A stretch of 64,000 nucleotides of DNA from contig NZ_CP121650.1 of NCBI RefSeq assembly GCF_029714405.1, positions 8,437,001 through 8,501,000 on the forward strand, in the 5' to 3' direction. The stretch comes from Bradyrhizobium sp. CB82 (GTDB lineage Bacteria; Pseudomonadota; Alphaproteobacteria; Rhizobiales; Xanthobacteraceae). The notes below the pieces were generated by a model. It worked only from the letters and a program-made list of their open reading frames with translations, made no database searches and was not told the origin of the DNA. Shown one piece after another: positions 27,629-36,765 of the stretch. Both the position numbers and the translations under genes were made by a program. Position 1 is the stretch's first letter. Each line of letters starts with the position of its first letter.

Positions 27629-28831
27629 CTACGGCGTCAGGGCAATGACCTGTTCTCGTGCTAGCCTCTCGATCTCGCGCCGGTCGAAGCCGGCATCGGT
27701 CAAAATTTCGTTTGTATGCTCCCCTAGACTTGGCGGCTGGCGGGCCAGTCCTGGTCGCTCGCGTTCCGCGCCGAATTCGATGGGCATGGCGGGAAGCCGC
27801 GTTATCTGTGTTGTGCCTTCGATGGTGGGGATCGCAACATCTATCAGCCCGCCATGACTGGCCAGATGCGGATCGTTGAACAGGTCCGTCGGCTTGCCGA
27901 CTGGCGCCCATGAGACGGACGCGCGTTCGCAACGTTCGGCAATCACCGCCTTCGAAAATGGGGCAAGGGCTTCCTGCACGGCGGGTATGAGCCAGCTGCG
28001 ATGGCTCGCCCGCATGACATTGGTGGCGAGATCCGGATTATCGCCGAGGGCGGTGAGTCCGAATTCCTCGGTGAACCGGTTCCATTGCTTGTCGCTGGTG
28101 ACGCCGATGAAAATCTGATCGTCGATCGTGTTGAAGACGTCGTAGATCGCCCAGGCATGTCGGCGCTCCGGCATGGGTTTTGGCGGGTGTCCACTCGCGA
28201 CCGCGCCCGCCATGTGTGTGACCATGAAGAACGCCGCGCTCTCGAACAATGCGCTGCTGATCCGCTGGCCTCGACCGGTCGCGTCGCGCTCGCGAAGCGC
28301 TGCGAGTGCGGCCGTGACGCCGAAGATTGCCCCTGCAATATCGTTGACGGAAGCCCCCGCGCGTAACGGCCGCCCCGCAGGGCCGGTCATATAGGCGAGC
28401 CCCGCCTGAAACTGCACGACCTCATCGAGAGCCGGCCGGTGCTCGTAGGGACCCGCGAGGAAACCTTTGAGCGCCAGATAGATCAGACGTGGATTGATCG
28501 CTTCCAGGTCAGCATAGCCGCATCCCAGCCGCTCCATCGTGCCGGGCGCGTAGTTCTCGATGACGATATCGGCGTCCTTTACCAGCCGATGGACCGCCAC
28601 GCGTCCCTCGGGATGCTTCAGGTTGATCGCGATACTGCGCTTGTTGCGGTTGAAGCCGGCAAAGAAACCTGCGCCAAATCCAGGCAAACGGCGCGTGTGG
28701 TCGCCGTCGGGCGCGGGCTCGACCTTAACCACATCGGCTCCGAGATCGGCCAGTATCAAGCCGGCGCACGGCCCCATGATCGTGTGGCTGAACTCGAGGA
28801 CCTTCAGTCCCATAAGCGGTTTAGTGGACAC
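27629..28831 (-). CDS. family III CoA transferase (CaiB/BaiF)
   Basis: 400 residues from the GTG at 28831, preceded by GGAGGA. It overlaps the end of the lyase gene by 11 bases, implying translational coupling. Family features: LEFSHTIMGPCAGLILADLGADVVKVE at the N-terminus (GP..G..LADLGA), NRNKRSIAINLK, and the catalytic Asp in RPALDEVVQ. Family III enzymes move CoA between acyl-CoA and a free carboxylate. Next to an HMG-CoA-lyase-like enzyme, the plausible job is activating a branched hydroxy-dicarboxylate (3-hydroxy-3-methylglutarate, citramalate or similar) before cleavage. Substrate is inferred from context only. Confidence 0.88.
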   Translation of the reverse strand: MSTKPLMGLKVLEFSHTIMGPCAGLILADLGADVVKVEPAPDGDHTRRLPGFGAGFFAGFNRNKRSIAINLKHPEGRVAVHRLVKDADIVIENYAPGTMERLGCGYADLEAINPRLIYLALKGFLAGPYEHRPALDEVVQFQAGLAYMTGPAGRPLRAGASVNDIAGAIFGVTAALAALRERDATGRGQRISSALFESAAFFMVTHMAGAVASGHPPKPMPERRHAWAIYDVFNTIDDQIFIGVTSDKQWNRFTEEFGLTALGDNPDLATNVMRASHRSWLIPAVQEALAPFSKAVIAERCERASVSWAPVGKPTDLFNDPHLASHGGLIDVAIPTIEGTTQITRLPAMPIEFGAERERPGLARQPPSLGEHTNEILTDAGFDRREIERLAREQVIALTP

Positions 28832-29789
28832 CTGGCGCCTTCCTCCGAAATAAATTGAGGCTTCCGGCGTGGAGGAGCTCGCTCGGCAGCTGGTGGCCGA
28901 CGATCTCTTCCGCCATCCGTCCGACTTCAATCAGCAGATCGAGGTCGACGCCCGTACTGATCCCCATCTCCTCGCAAAGCAGCACGAGCTCTTCGGTGCA
29001 GATGTTGCCGGCCGCGCCCTTGTGCGCGGCGAAGGGACAACCGCCCAATCCACCGACAGTCGAGTCGAATTTCGTCACTCCCATGCGCAGGCCCGCCATC
29101 GCGTTGGCGATCGCTAACCCGCGGGTATCGTGCAGATGCAGCGTGATCTGCTGATGCGGCCACCTGCTTCGCACCTCCCCGAGCAGCTTTTCGACGCGTA
29201 GCGGCGTCGCCCAGCCCATCGTGTCCGACAGGGAAATGTCGCCGATCGCGACACCGCATTCATCTGCAATGCGAAAGCCGTCGCGAAGGGCAGAGATGAC
29301 CTGGGCCGATGTGATATCGCCCTGGAAATTGCAGCCGAACGCCGCCATAACTCCGATCCGCCGAACCGGAACGTTTTTCGACAGATGACGGAGGGTCTGC
29401 TTGCGCATCGCTTCCAGGTTTTCCGCGTGGCTGCGATGCAGGTTCTTGCGGGTGAACGCATCGGACGCGGACAGCGCAATCGAGCCGGAAAGCGTCAGCT
29501 TGTCCGAATGTGCGAGGGCCCGGTCGAGTCCCTTGTCGTTGAACCAGAGCCCGACATAGTGAACACCGGGCGCCGGCCGAAAGCCCGCGGCAACGTCATC
29601 GGCATCAGCCCATCCGGGCACGAGGCGAGGATTGACGAAGGAGCAAACCTGGATGTGGCGAAGTCCGGTTTGCGCCAAAGCCTCGATGAGGCGAATCTTG
29701 TTCGCGGAGGCAATCGGTCCCGGTTCGATCTGAAAGCCTTCGCGCGGGCCCTCCTCCTGGATCTCCACTTCGTTTGGCAGGTCTGCCAT
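28821..29789 (-). CDS. hydroxymethylglutaryl-CoA lyase family enzyme
   Basis: 322 residues, normal for the family. TIM-barrel features: EEGPREGFQIE near the start (usually GPRDGLQ; here Asp is Glu), HLHDTRG with the metal-binding His pair, and the catalytic-loop signature VGGLGGCPFA with its Cys. The family cleaves 3-hydroxy-3-methylglutaryl-CoA or related citramalyl-CoA to an acyl-CoA and a keto acid. The Asp-to-Glu change sits in the metal-site motif and may mark a different substrate. GAGGATAG precedes the ATG. It is the first gene of a lyase, CoA-transferase and MFS operon, divergent from a LysR regulator 138 bp away. Confidence 0.87.
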   Translation of the reverse strand: MADLPNEVEIQEEGPREGFQIEPGPIASANKIRLIEALAQTGLRHIQVCSFVNPRLVPGWADADDVAAGFRPAPGVHYVGLWFNDKGLDRALAHSDKLTLSGSIALSASDAFTRKNLHRSHAENLEAMRKQTLRHLSKNVPVRRIGVMAAFGCNFQGDITSAQVISALRDGFRIADECGVAIGDISLSDTMGWATPLRVEKLLGEVRSRWPHQQITLHLHDTRGLAIANAMAGLRMGVTKFDSTVGGLGGCPFAAHKGAAGNICTEELVLLCEEMGISTGVDLDLLIEVGRMAEEIVGHQLPSELLHAGSLNLFRRKAPGVH

Positions 29790-29927
29790 CTATCCTCGCT
29801 CGGCGCAGTCTCGACCGCGGCCGCGACTGCGTCTCGATTTCTGCGCTGAGCACAGGATTGCCGCGGTGTTCCCATTTCGTCCAATACTGATTTGACGGCG
29901 TTACCCATATGATTCTTAAATACCAGG

Positions 29928-30830
29928 ATGGACATCCGACAGCTTCGCTATTTCATCGCAGTCGCCGAGGAGCTGAATTTCAGCAGAGCTGCACGCCGTC
30001 TCAACCTCAGCCAGCCTCCGCTCAGCCTCCAGATCAAGGCCCTTGAGCATGAGGTGGGCGCGCCGCTCTTTCTGCGTCAACGCCGCGGCGTCGAGTTGAG
30101 CCAGGCCGGACAGATCCTGCTTGAACAGGCGCGCGAGGCGCTTGCGAAGCTCGATCAAGCGATGGGCACGGCGCAGCGGGCTGCGCGCGGAGAAGTGGGC
30201 CTGCTTCGCATCGGCTATACAGGGTCAGCTCCGATCCACGCGTCGTTCTCGAAGATCCTGCGACGCTTTTCGCAAACCTATCCGGAGATACACCTCGAGC
30301 TGCTTCATGCTTCCACCAGTGAACAGGCCGAGATGCTGACCGGCCGCCGGCTGGATCTGGGATTCCTCCGACCCTCCCCGACATATCCGCTCCCCAAGAA
30401 CGTAACCATTCGTCGGCTCTGGTCCGATCCGCTGGAGTTGTTTGCACCGAAGGGGCATCCGCTACTGCGCGAGCGCGGCGCCATCGCTGTGCAGGCGCTT
30501 AAGCCGTTGCCGTTCATCTTCTTCGCAAATCCCAGCCGACGCGGATTGAATGGCCACGTTGTGCATCTCTGCGGAAGCGCGGGATTCACGCCCAAGGTGG
30601 TTCAGGAAGCCGAGGACGGCGGTGCCATTCTGGGCCTCGTGGCCGCGGGCTTGGGGGTTGCCGTGCTGCCGAAATGCTACGGCAAGATCGTCGTGAACGA
30701 TGTCGTGCGGCGGCCGCTGACCTCGGCTGAAGCCAAGAGCGATCTCTACCTCGCCTACAATCAGGACCGCGCGTCCGATCACCTGATGCGATTTGTGACG
30801 CTCGGGTCCAGTACGGTCACAGCGGACTGA
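29928..30830 (+). CDS. LysR-type transcriptional regulator
   Basis: 300 residues. The winged helix-turn-helix (1-60) reads MDIRQLRYFIAVAEELNFSR and then AARRLNLSQPPLSLQIKAL. A periplasmic-binding-like sensor domain follows (about 92-295). It is divergent from the lyase/CoA-transferase operon across a 138-bp gap containing an A/T-rich palindrome-like segment (ATATGATTCTTAAAT), the usual place for a LysR box. It most likely controls that operon in response to its substrate or an intermediate. Confidence 0.93.
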   Translation: MDIRQLRYFIAVAEELNFSRAARRLNLSQPPLSLQIKALEHEVGAPLFLRQRRGVELSQAGQILLEQAREALAKLDQAMGTAQRAARGEVGLLRIGYTGSAPIHASFSKILRRFSQTYPEIHLELLHASTSEQAEMLTGRRLDLGFLRPSPTYPLPKNVTIRRLWSDPLELFAPKGHPLLRERGAIAVQALKPLPFIFFANPSRRGLNGHVVHLCGSAGFTPKVVQEAEDGGAILGLVAAGLGVAVLPKCYGKIVVNDVVRRPLTSAEAKSDLYLAYNQDRASDHLMRFVTLGSSTVTAD

Positions 30831-31351
30831 CCCCATCTATCAGATAGACCATATCTGGAGGTTAGGCTTGCTCGACTGAAGGCTTGGCGTTTTGCTGGCA
30901 CACAAGCCCGGGACGCGACGTAGTTTGAGCCCGCGTGATCACAACAGGCAACGGAAGCGGCAGTTGAGACAGGCATCCAGCCCCTTGTTCTTGCGACACT
31001 TGGCTCTTTGCTCTTGTTGTCATCAGCACTTGCGGGCTGATGACCTTCAATTCTCCAAGCTCGCCTTCAACCTGGTCGCCTCGCATCAGGGGCACTTTAA
31101 CGACATTGTCACGATCGCGGGACGAAACCGGACAATTTCTGTGCGGGGTGTCGGCGCTGAAGACGAGGATAGCACCGCGCAATATGCGCCCCAAGTCCGC
31201 TTTCGGGGCGACTTCGCCAAGCAGAGCGACTAACCCTCGACAAGATCGGCCGGATGCTGGCGACCAGAAACTGCGGGGCTCGCTGACATCGTCGTGGTCA
31301 AAGTCTATCTGACCCGAAAGGCAGAAGATGACACCTCGAGCACGACTTGCA
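30831..31351. other. intergenic region with one strong hairpin
   Basis: No supported gene. TCATCAGC (31020-31027) and GCTGATGA (31036-31043) form a perfect 8-bp stem. It resembles the first stem of the twin-hairpin elements in sequence but lacks a -24/-12 promoter at the right distance, so I do not count it as a copy. Confidence 0.45.
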
Positions 31352-32548
31352 CTATTCGCCTCCCTCATAGAATAGCTCGAGTGGCAGGCCGACCAGGGAC
31401 TTGCCGATCCAGTCCCGCGCGATCACGTTGGAGGGCCCCATGGCGATACCGGCTCGGGCATCGCGAAACGACCGTTCGATCGGCCCACGCCGATAACCGT
31501 AACCACCAGTTACGGTCAACGCCGCGGCCGCCACCTTGTTGGCTACCTCGGCGGCGTGGACCTTGAACTCCGTCAATGGAATCAGGATCTCGCTCTGCGG
31601 CTTTCCAGCGTACCACAGCTCATCCAGCTTGGCGGCGAGCTCGTTGCGCCATGGGCGCAAGGTTTCGACCAGCACCTTCGCTGCGCCGAGCTCCTGACGG
31701 ATCGCCTGATAGTCCGACAAGTTCTTGTTCTTGTCCTTGTGAACGAAGCTCGAGGTATGGGCGACCGCCGCATTGAGAGCGCCACGTGCGACCCCCTCCC
31801 ACACAGCCCCGAGACCGATCAGATAAACCGGAGAGACACCGTCATAGATAATCTCCTTGCCCTGCCCCTCAGCGCCGAGCCGGTCGCGGCTTGGAACCTT
31901 GACGTCCCTATAGCGGATCGGTCCAGAGTGATTTGCCCGTACGCCGAGCGCCTCCCAGGGGCCGGCTTCGATTCCTGGCGCCTTGCCGTCGACGATGAAG
32001 AAAGAGATGTCGGTCTGATCCTTGGCGCCCGGAGAGCGCGTCTGCATCACGTAAAAGTCGGCCTGACCCGAGCTCGTCGTGAAGGATTTCTCTGCGTTGA
32101 CGATATAGTTTTCGCCGTCACGCGAAGCTTCGGAGAAGTTGTACCACCAATGTCCGCCCGATGCCCGCTCGCTAGTCGAATAGGTGCCGAGCAAAGTGCC
32201 GCCTTTCGCCTTGAGCCAACGCTCCTTCTGGTCATCATTGCCAAACAGGTTGATGGTCTGCGCTGCGCCGACATGCATGACGTAAATGAGGCCTGTCGAC
32301 GCATCATGCAGACCGATCCGGTAGGCAGCCTCCGCGAAGTCGCCATGGCTCAATCCGAGCCCGCCGAAACGGAGTTCGTTGAGGACTCCTGTCCATCCGG
32401 CCGCCGCCAGCGCCTGAAGATTTTCTCTCGGAAACCGGCCTTCGAGGTCATTGCGCTCGGCATGGAGCTTGACCGTCGTCTCTATCGCTTCGTCGAGCCG
32501 CGAATAGATGTCGCCCTCTGCGGCGCGCGCGAGGCTGTTCTTGCTCAT
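31352..32548 (-). CDS. acyl-CoA-dehydrogenase-fold flavoenzyme (SfnB/DszC-like)
   Basis: 398 residues. The fold is that of acyl-CoA dehydrogenases (LLGTYSTSERASGGHWW for the flavin/substrate loop, then FTTSSGQADFYVMQT, and a C-terminal GGYGYRRGPIERSFRDARAG). The catalytic Glu region of true fatty-acyl dehydrogenases is not evident, as in the FMNH2-dependent monooxygenase branch (DszC, SfnB, TdsC) acting on sulfur compounds. It is the last gene of the sulfone/Liv cluster. The reaction is probably flavin-dependent oxidation of an organosulfur compound; this is inferred from neighbours and sub-family resemblance. Confidence 0.8.
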   Translation of the reverse strand: MSKNSLARAAEGDIYSRLDEAIETTVKLHAERNDLEGRFPRENLQALAAAGWTGVLNELRFGGLGLSHGDFAEAAYRIGLHDASTGLIYVMHVGAAQTINLFGNDDQKERWLKAKGGTLLGTYSTSERASGGHWWYNFSEASRDGENYIVNAEKSFTTSSGQADFYVMQTRSPGAKDQTDISFFIVDGKAPGIEAGPWEALGVRANHSGPIRYRDVKVPSRDRLGAEGQGKEIIYDGVSPVYLIGLGAVWEGVARGALNAAVAHTSSFVHKDKNKNLSDYQAIRQELGAAKVLVETLRPWRNELAAKLDELWYAGKPQSEILIPLTEFKVHAAEVANKVAAAALTVTGGYGYRRGPIERSFRDARAGIAMGPSNVIARDWIGKSLVGLPLELFYEGGE

Positions 32549-32581
32549 GATAATCTCCTCAGTGTCTTCCAGTGCAACTGT

Positions 32582-33388
32582 TCAAGCGGCCGCGTGATCG
32601 ACCGGTGACGGGCCGTGCAACGCGGCAAGATGTGCCGCGCTCTCCTCAGGACTCCCGAGATAGAGCGCCTTGATCTCGGCGCGCCCCCGCAGATCAGCAG
32701 CATCGCCCGACAACGCTGTCGAACCGCCTTCGAGCACGGCAGCCCGGTCGGCGTAACGCAGCGCCACTGTCGAGTTCTGCTCGGCGATCAGGATCGACAA
32801 TCCTTCTTCGCGGTTGAGCCGCTTCAGGGTGCTGAAGATCGTCTCGACCACAAGCGGCGCAAGGCCCATCGACGGTTCGTCCAGCACCAGGAGCCGTGGG
32901 CGCGACATCAAGGCGCGGCCGATCACCGTCATCTGCTGTTCGCCGCCCGAGGTGAGGCCCGAGGTAGAACGCCGGCGCTCCTTCAGGCGCGGAAATAATG
33001 TGTAGATGCGTTCAAGTCCTGCGGCGATCTCGCCACGCGACAAGCCCCCTCCAATGCCGCCGGCCACCAGGTTTTCCTCGACGTTGAGCGCACGAAAGCA
33101 GTGGCGGCCCTCCAGCACCGGGACGAGGCCGAGGCGCACCAGATCGGCCGACGTGAGCGCGGCCGTATCGCGCCCGTCGAACACGACGCGCCCGTGCATG
33201 AGCTGGCCGCGCTCGGCATGCAGCAGATTGGAAATCGCCTTGAGCGTGGTCGACTTGCCCGCACCGTTGGCACCGAGCAGGGCCACGATCTCGCCGCGGC
33301 GCACCGTGAGCGAGATATCGGACAGCGCGCGAATGGCATGGTTGTAGGTCGCGGCCAAGCCTTCGAGAATGAGAAGATGATCGCTCAT
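32582..33388 (-). CDS. ABC transporter ATP-binding protein, LivF type
   Basis: 268 residues from the ATG at 33388. Walker A GANGAGKST, signature-like LTSGGEQQM, Walker B LLVLDEPSMGL and the switch His replaced by Gln in LIAEQN, as is normal for LivF proteins. It partners with the LivG-type ATPase, two LivH/LivM permeases and a binding protein in the same cluster to form one high-affinity importer. Codon usage and spacing fit the operon. Confidence 0.9.
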   Translation of the reverse strand: MSDHLLILEGLAATYNHAIRALSDISLTVRRGEIVALLGANGAGKSTTLKAISNLLHAERGQLMHGRVVFDGRDTAALTSADLVRLGLVPVLEGRHCFRALNVEENLVAGGIGGGLSRGEIAAGLERIYTLFPRLKERRRSTSGLTSGGEQQMTVIGRALMSRPRLLVLDEPSMGLAPLVVETIFSTLKRLNREEGLSILIAEQNSTVALRYADRAAVLEGGSTALSGDAADLRGRAEIKALYLGSPEESAAHLAALHGPSPVDHAAA

Positions 33389-33453
33389 GGTGGTGATCCA
33401 GATTTTCTGGACCAGGAACCGGCGCACCGGCTCCTGGTCGTCTCGGGTCCCTT

Positions 33454-34782
33454 TTACTCGCTGACTGCCGTGTCGTCAGAGGTACGGATCTTGATGTTGT
33501 GTTCAGCCGCGTAAGCCCCCGCGGACTTCTCGATGATCGGCCGCAGTGAAGTCCAGTCGGGCGCGATCCAATCCGACACCACCTTCCATTTCGCGCCATC
33601 CCACTGCTGGAAGGTCACGCGGCCATCGCCTTCGTGATTGTCCCAGGTCACGTTGATGGAATGGAATAACCCTTTGGCGCCCAGCGCCTCGACTCGCGCC
33701 GGATCGAGCTGCAGATGCTCGAAGCCCCACCGCACCTCATCACCGGTCAGCGTGCGCTTGCCGAATTTCTGCTGGGCGATCCGGATCGCCTCGACATTGA
33801 GGATGCCGTTGACGATACCGAGGTTGTGATAGACGCTGCCGATCCGCTTCTTGTCGTCGAGATTGCCCTTGCCGGCGCCGTAGACGGTCTTGATGATCTC
33901 CTGCAGCACTGGATATTCGGCGCCCGAGGCCTGCGTCGTGATTGCGACATAGCCCTTGGCAGCATCGCCCGCGGGAATGACATCCTCCTCCGAATTCGAC
34001 CAGACATTGCCGATGATGTGATCGACCGGGAAGCCGACTTTCTGCGCTGTCTTCAATGCCACCGGGTTCATCACGCCCCAGCCGCGCAAGACCACGTAGT
34101 CGGCTTTGGCGCGACGGATCGATAGCCACTGTGACTGCTGCTCGTTGCCGGGATGCGGCACTTCGATCTGCTCCAGGGAGAAGCCGTATTTGTCGGCGAG
34201 AAGCTGATAGATCGGGATAGTCTCCTTGCCATAGGGCGAGCCGTGATAGAGCACGACGATCTTCTTGCCTTTGAGCTTATCGGTGCCGCCCTCGCGCGTG
34301 GCGATGTAGTTCACGATACCCGACGTTTCGCTGTAGGGATTGAGCAGAAGCGGAAACACATAAGGGAACACGCGACCGTCGGTGGAATCGGTACGACCGT
34401 GGTTGATGGTGATCAAGGGCACCTTGTCCTTGGTGATCCGATCGATCATCGCATAGGCGATCCCGACCGAAAGCGGATTCCAGGCCGCAACACCCGGATG
34501 GTTCTTCAGCCGCTCATAGACCTCAACGCCGCGCTCGACCTCATACTGCGTCTCGCCCTCCTCCCAGGTCAGCTTGACGCCGTTGACGCCGCCATCGCGG
34601 ATATTGACCAGATTAAGATAGTCAATGAAGCCGCCGAAAAAGCCGGTGCCGCCGGCCGCGTAGGGGCCGACCCGGTAGCTCTGCAGCGGAAAAAACTGCT
34701 CATCGGCGTAGACCGGCAGCGCAGCGCCGATGGCGAGCGCCGCGGCAAGCGCAGCAGTACGGAGAGATTTGGACAGAAGCAT
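33454..34782 (-). CDS. ABC transporter substrate-binding protein (Liv/peripla_BP_6 type)
   Basis: 442 residues from the ATG at 34782 (AAAGGAAAAG upstream). The signal peptide runs about 1-27, hydrophobic AALAAALAIGAALPVY ending ADA-like at YADE. The mature protein is a type I periplasmic binding fold, with GVNGVKLTWEEGETQYEVERG, YHGSPYGKETI and ADYVVLRGWG. Larger than the usual 370-residue LivK. It captures the substrate in the periplasm for the LivHMGF-type complex. Because sfnG and a DszC-like enzyme share the operon, the ligand is more likely an organosulfur compound than an amino acid; this is an inference. Confidence 0.88.
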   Translation of the reverse strand: MLLSKSLRTAALAAALAIGAALPVYADEQFFPLQSYRVGPYAAGGTGFFGGFIDYLNLVNIRDGGVNGVKLTWEEGETQYEVERGVEVYERLKNHPGVAAWNPLSVGIAYAMIDRITKDKVPLITINHGRTDSTDGRVFPYVFPLLLNPYSETSGIVNYIATREGGTDKLKGKKIVVLYHGSPYGKETIPIYQLLADKYGFSLEQIEVPHPGNEQQSQWLSIRRAKADYVVLRGWGVMNPVALKTAQKVGFPVDHIIGNVWSNSEEDVIPAGDAAKGYVAITTQASGAEYPVLQEIIKTVYGAGKGNLDDKKRIGSVYHNLGIVNGILNVEAIRIAQQKFGKRTLTGDEVRWGFEHLQLDPARVEALGAKGLFHSINVTWDNHEGDGRVTFQQWDGAKWKVVSDWIAPDWTSLRPIIEKSAGAYAAEHNIKIRTSDDTAVSE

Positions 34783-34809
34783 AACTTTTCCTTTCATTCA
34801 GGGGACAAT

Positions 34810-35871
34810 TCAAGAATGGATGGGATCGGGCTGCGGAGGGAAAAGTCGGCGCCAGATCTTGTCCGCTACACGATCGACCAGCGCGATCAGGCCGCGCGGC
34901 TCGGCGATCAGTAGGCCGATGATCAATGCGCCGATGACGATGCGCTGGCTCATCTCCAGCACGCCGGAATCGAAGACATTGCCGAGCAGTGCGGCGCCAA
35001 ACCGCGAGAGCAGCAGCGGGAATACGACGATGAACCCCGCGCCGAGAAACGCGCCGCGGATCGAGGCCAGGCCGCCGATTATGATGATGAAGAGGATCTG
35101 GAACGAGCGATCCAGATTGAAGCCGGCGGGCTCCACGGTGCGCAAATAGGCAAAGGCCCATAGCACCCCGGCGACGCCGATCAGGAACGACGAAACCCCG
35201 AAGGCGAGTAGCTTGGTGCGCAGCAGCGGTACGCCAATCATCTTGGCCGCGATCTCGTGGTCGCGTAGAGCAATGAAATTCCGCCCGACTTGCGAGCGCA
35301 GCAGCCGGGTCGCGAGCAGCGTCGCAACAACGACGACGGTCAGCGAGAAGACGTAGCGCCCGACTGCGCCGGAGAAGCTCAGGCCGGCTACCGCCAGCGG
35401 CGGCGCGTCGATCACACCGGATGGATTATTGTTCGAGAACCAGCCGAACTTGGTGAGCGCCCACTGCACAAAGAACTGCGCGGCCAACGTCGACACCGCC
35501 AGGTAGAAGCCGCGCAGTCGCAAGCTTGGGAGACCGAATACGATCCCCACCGCAGCAGCGACAAGCCCTGCGGCCCCGAGACTGGCGAGAAATGGCAGGC
35601 CATGCAGCCTCAGATTGAAATTATAGGCGGCATAAGCGCCCACCGCGAGATACGCGGCCGACCCGAGCGAGACCTGCCCCGCATAGCCGGTGAGCAAGTT
35701 GAGGCCCAGAGCCGCGAGCGAGAGCCCGAGAAACGGCGTCAGCACCGCATCTAACAGGTAGTCGGAGCCCGCGAACGGAATGACGGCGTAGGCGGTGATC
35801 AGCAAGACCGCGAGGCCGAAGCGATTCGGCGTGAACCAGCGCACAGCAGCGGAACGAATGGGCGTGGTCAT
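34810..35871 (-). CDS. ABC transporter permease, LivM type
   Basis: 353 residues with 8-10 membrane segments. The region LALGLNLLTGYAGQVSLGSAAY is the LivM hallmark, and the EAA-like cytoplasmic loop has the order ...RDHEIAAKMIGVPLLRTKLLAFGVSS. It starts 3 bp after the LivH stop, so the two permeases are co-translated. It forms the membrane channel with the LivH-type partner. Confidence 0.92.
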   Translation of the reverse strand: MTTPIRSAAVRWFTPNRFGLAVLLITAYAVIPFAGSDYLLDAVLTPFLGLSLAALGLNLLTGYAGQVSLGSAAYLAVGAYAAYNFNLRLHGLPFLASLGAAGLVAAAVGIVFGLPSLRLRGFYLAVSTLAAQFFVQWALTKFGWFSNNNPSGVIDAPPLAVAGLSFSGAVGRYVFSLTVVVVATLLATRLLRSQVGRNFIALRDHEIAAKMIGVPLLRTKLLAFGVSSFLIGVAGVLWAFAYLRTVEPAGFNLDRSFQILFIIIIGGLASIRGAFLGAGFIVVFPLLLSRFGAALLGNVFDSGVLEMSQRIVIGALIIGLLIAEPRGLIALVDRVADKIWRRLFPPQPDPIHS

Positions 35872-35874
35872 CGG

Positions 35875-36765
35875 TCAGACCCTTTCCACCAGCTTCTGTC
35901 CAAACAGCCCTGACGGACGCAACAGCAGGAAAGCGAGCGCCACCACATAGGCGGCCCACGCCTCGATGCCGCCGCCAAGCAGCGGGCCGACATAGACCTC
36001 GGCCAGCTTCTCGATGGCGCCGATCAGGAGGCCCCCGACGATGGCGCCCGCCACCGAATCGAAGCCACCGAGCACCAGCACGGGCAGCGCCTTGAGCACG
36101 ACGAGCGAAAGCGAAAACTGCACACCGAGACGCGCGCCCCACAATAGACCAGCGACCAGTGCGACGATCCCCGCTGCGGTCCACACCGCCGCCCAGACGC
36201 GGGACAGCCGCAACCCCACCGCTAGTGCGGCGAACTGATCATCGGCGACCGCGCGGAACGCCAGCCCGGTTCGCGTGTAGCGAAAGAACACCGCAAAGGC
36301 GGTGACCAGCGTCCCGGCAATCGCCGCAGCGAACAGGTCGAACTGGCTGATCAGGACGCCGCCCACCTCGAACGGGATATCTTTGATGCCGAGATCGAGA
36401 CCGTGGACCTGGGTGCCCCACAACAGCTGCGCGGCGCCCTCGATGACATAAGAGAGGCCCAGCGTCGCCATGAACAGCGTCATCGGCGACTGATTGACCA
36501 GCGGCCGCAGCACGACGCGCTCGACGGCCACGCCGAGAGCCACCATGATCACGAGCGTGACCCCCGCGCCGAGCCAGAACGGCACGCCGCGCTCGACCAG
36601 GCTCACGAAGGTGAGAGCCGCGAACAGCAGCATCGCTCCCTGGGCGAAGTTCAAGACGCCGGACGTCTTGTAGATCAGCACGAAGCCAATCGCGACCAGC
36701 GAGTACATGACGCCGGATAACAGCCCGCCGACGAGGACCTCAATGAAGAACTGATAGTCGAACAT
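35875..36765 (-). CDS. ABC transporter permease, LivH type
   Basis: 296 residues with about eight membrane segments. LivH features: GLLSGVMYSLVAIGFVLIYK near the start, GVLNFAQGAM, and the loop RAVADDQFAALAVG, which contacts the ATPases. Its start overlaps the LivG stop by one base. It is one half of the importer channel. Confidence 0.92.
   Translation of the reverse strand: MFDYQFFIEVLVGGLLSGVMYSLVAIGFVLIYKTSGVLNFAQGAMLLFAALTFVSLVERGVPFWLGAGVTLVIMVALGVAVERVVLRPLVNQSPMTLFMATLGLSYVIEGAAQLLWGTQVHGLDLGIKDIPFEVGGVLISQFDLFAAAIAGTLVTAFAVFFRYTRTGLAFRAVADDQFAALAVGLRLSRVWAAVWTAAGIVALVAGLLWGARLGVQFSLSLVVLKALPVLVLGGFDSVAGAIVGGLLIGAIEKLAEVYVGPLLGGGIEAWAAYVVALAFLLLRPSGLFGQKLVERV

Noticed and set aside
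31020..31043. Possible sixth twin-hairpin element (stem TCATCAGC/GCTGATGA)
   Set aside because: No GG-N10-GC promoter at 15-16 bases upstream and no second stem; kept only as a hairpin.
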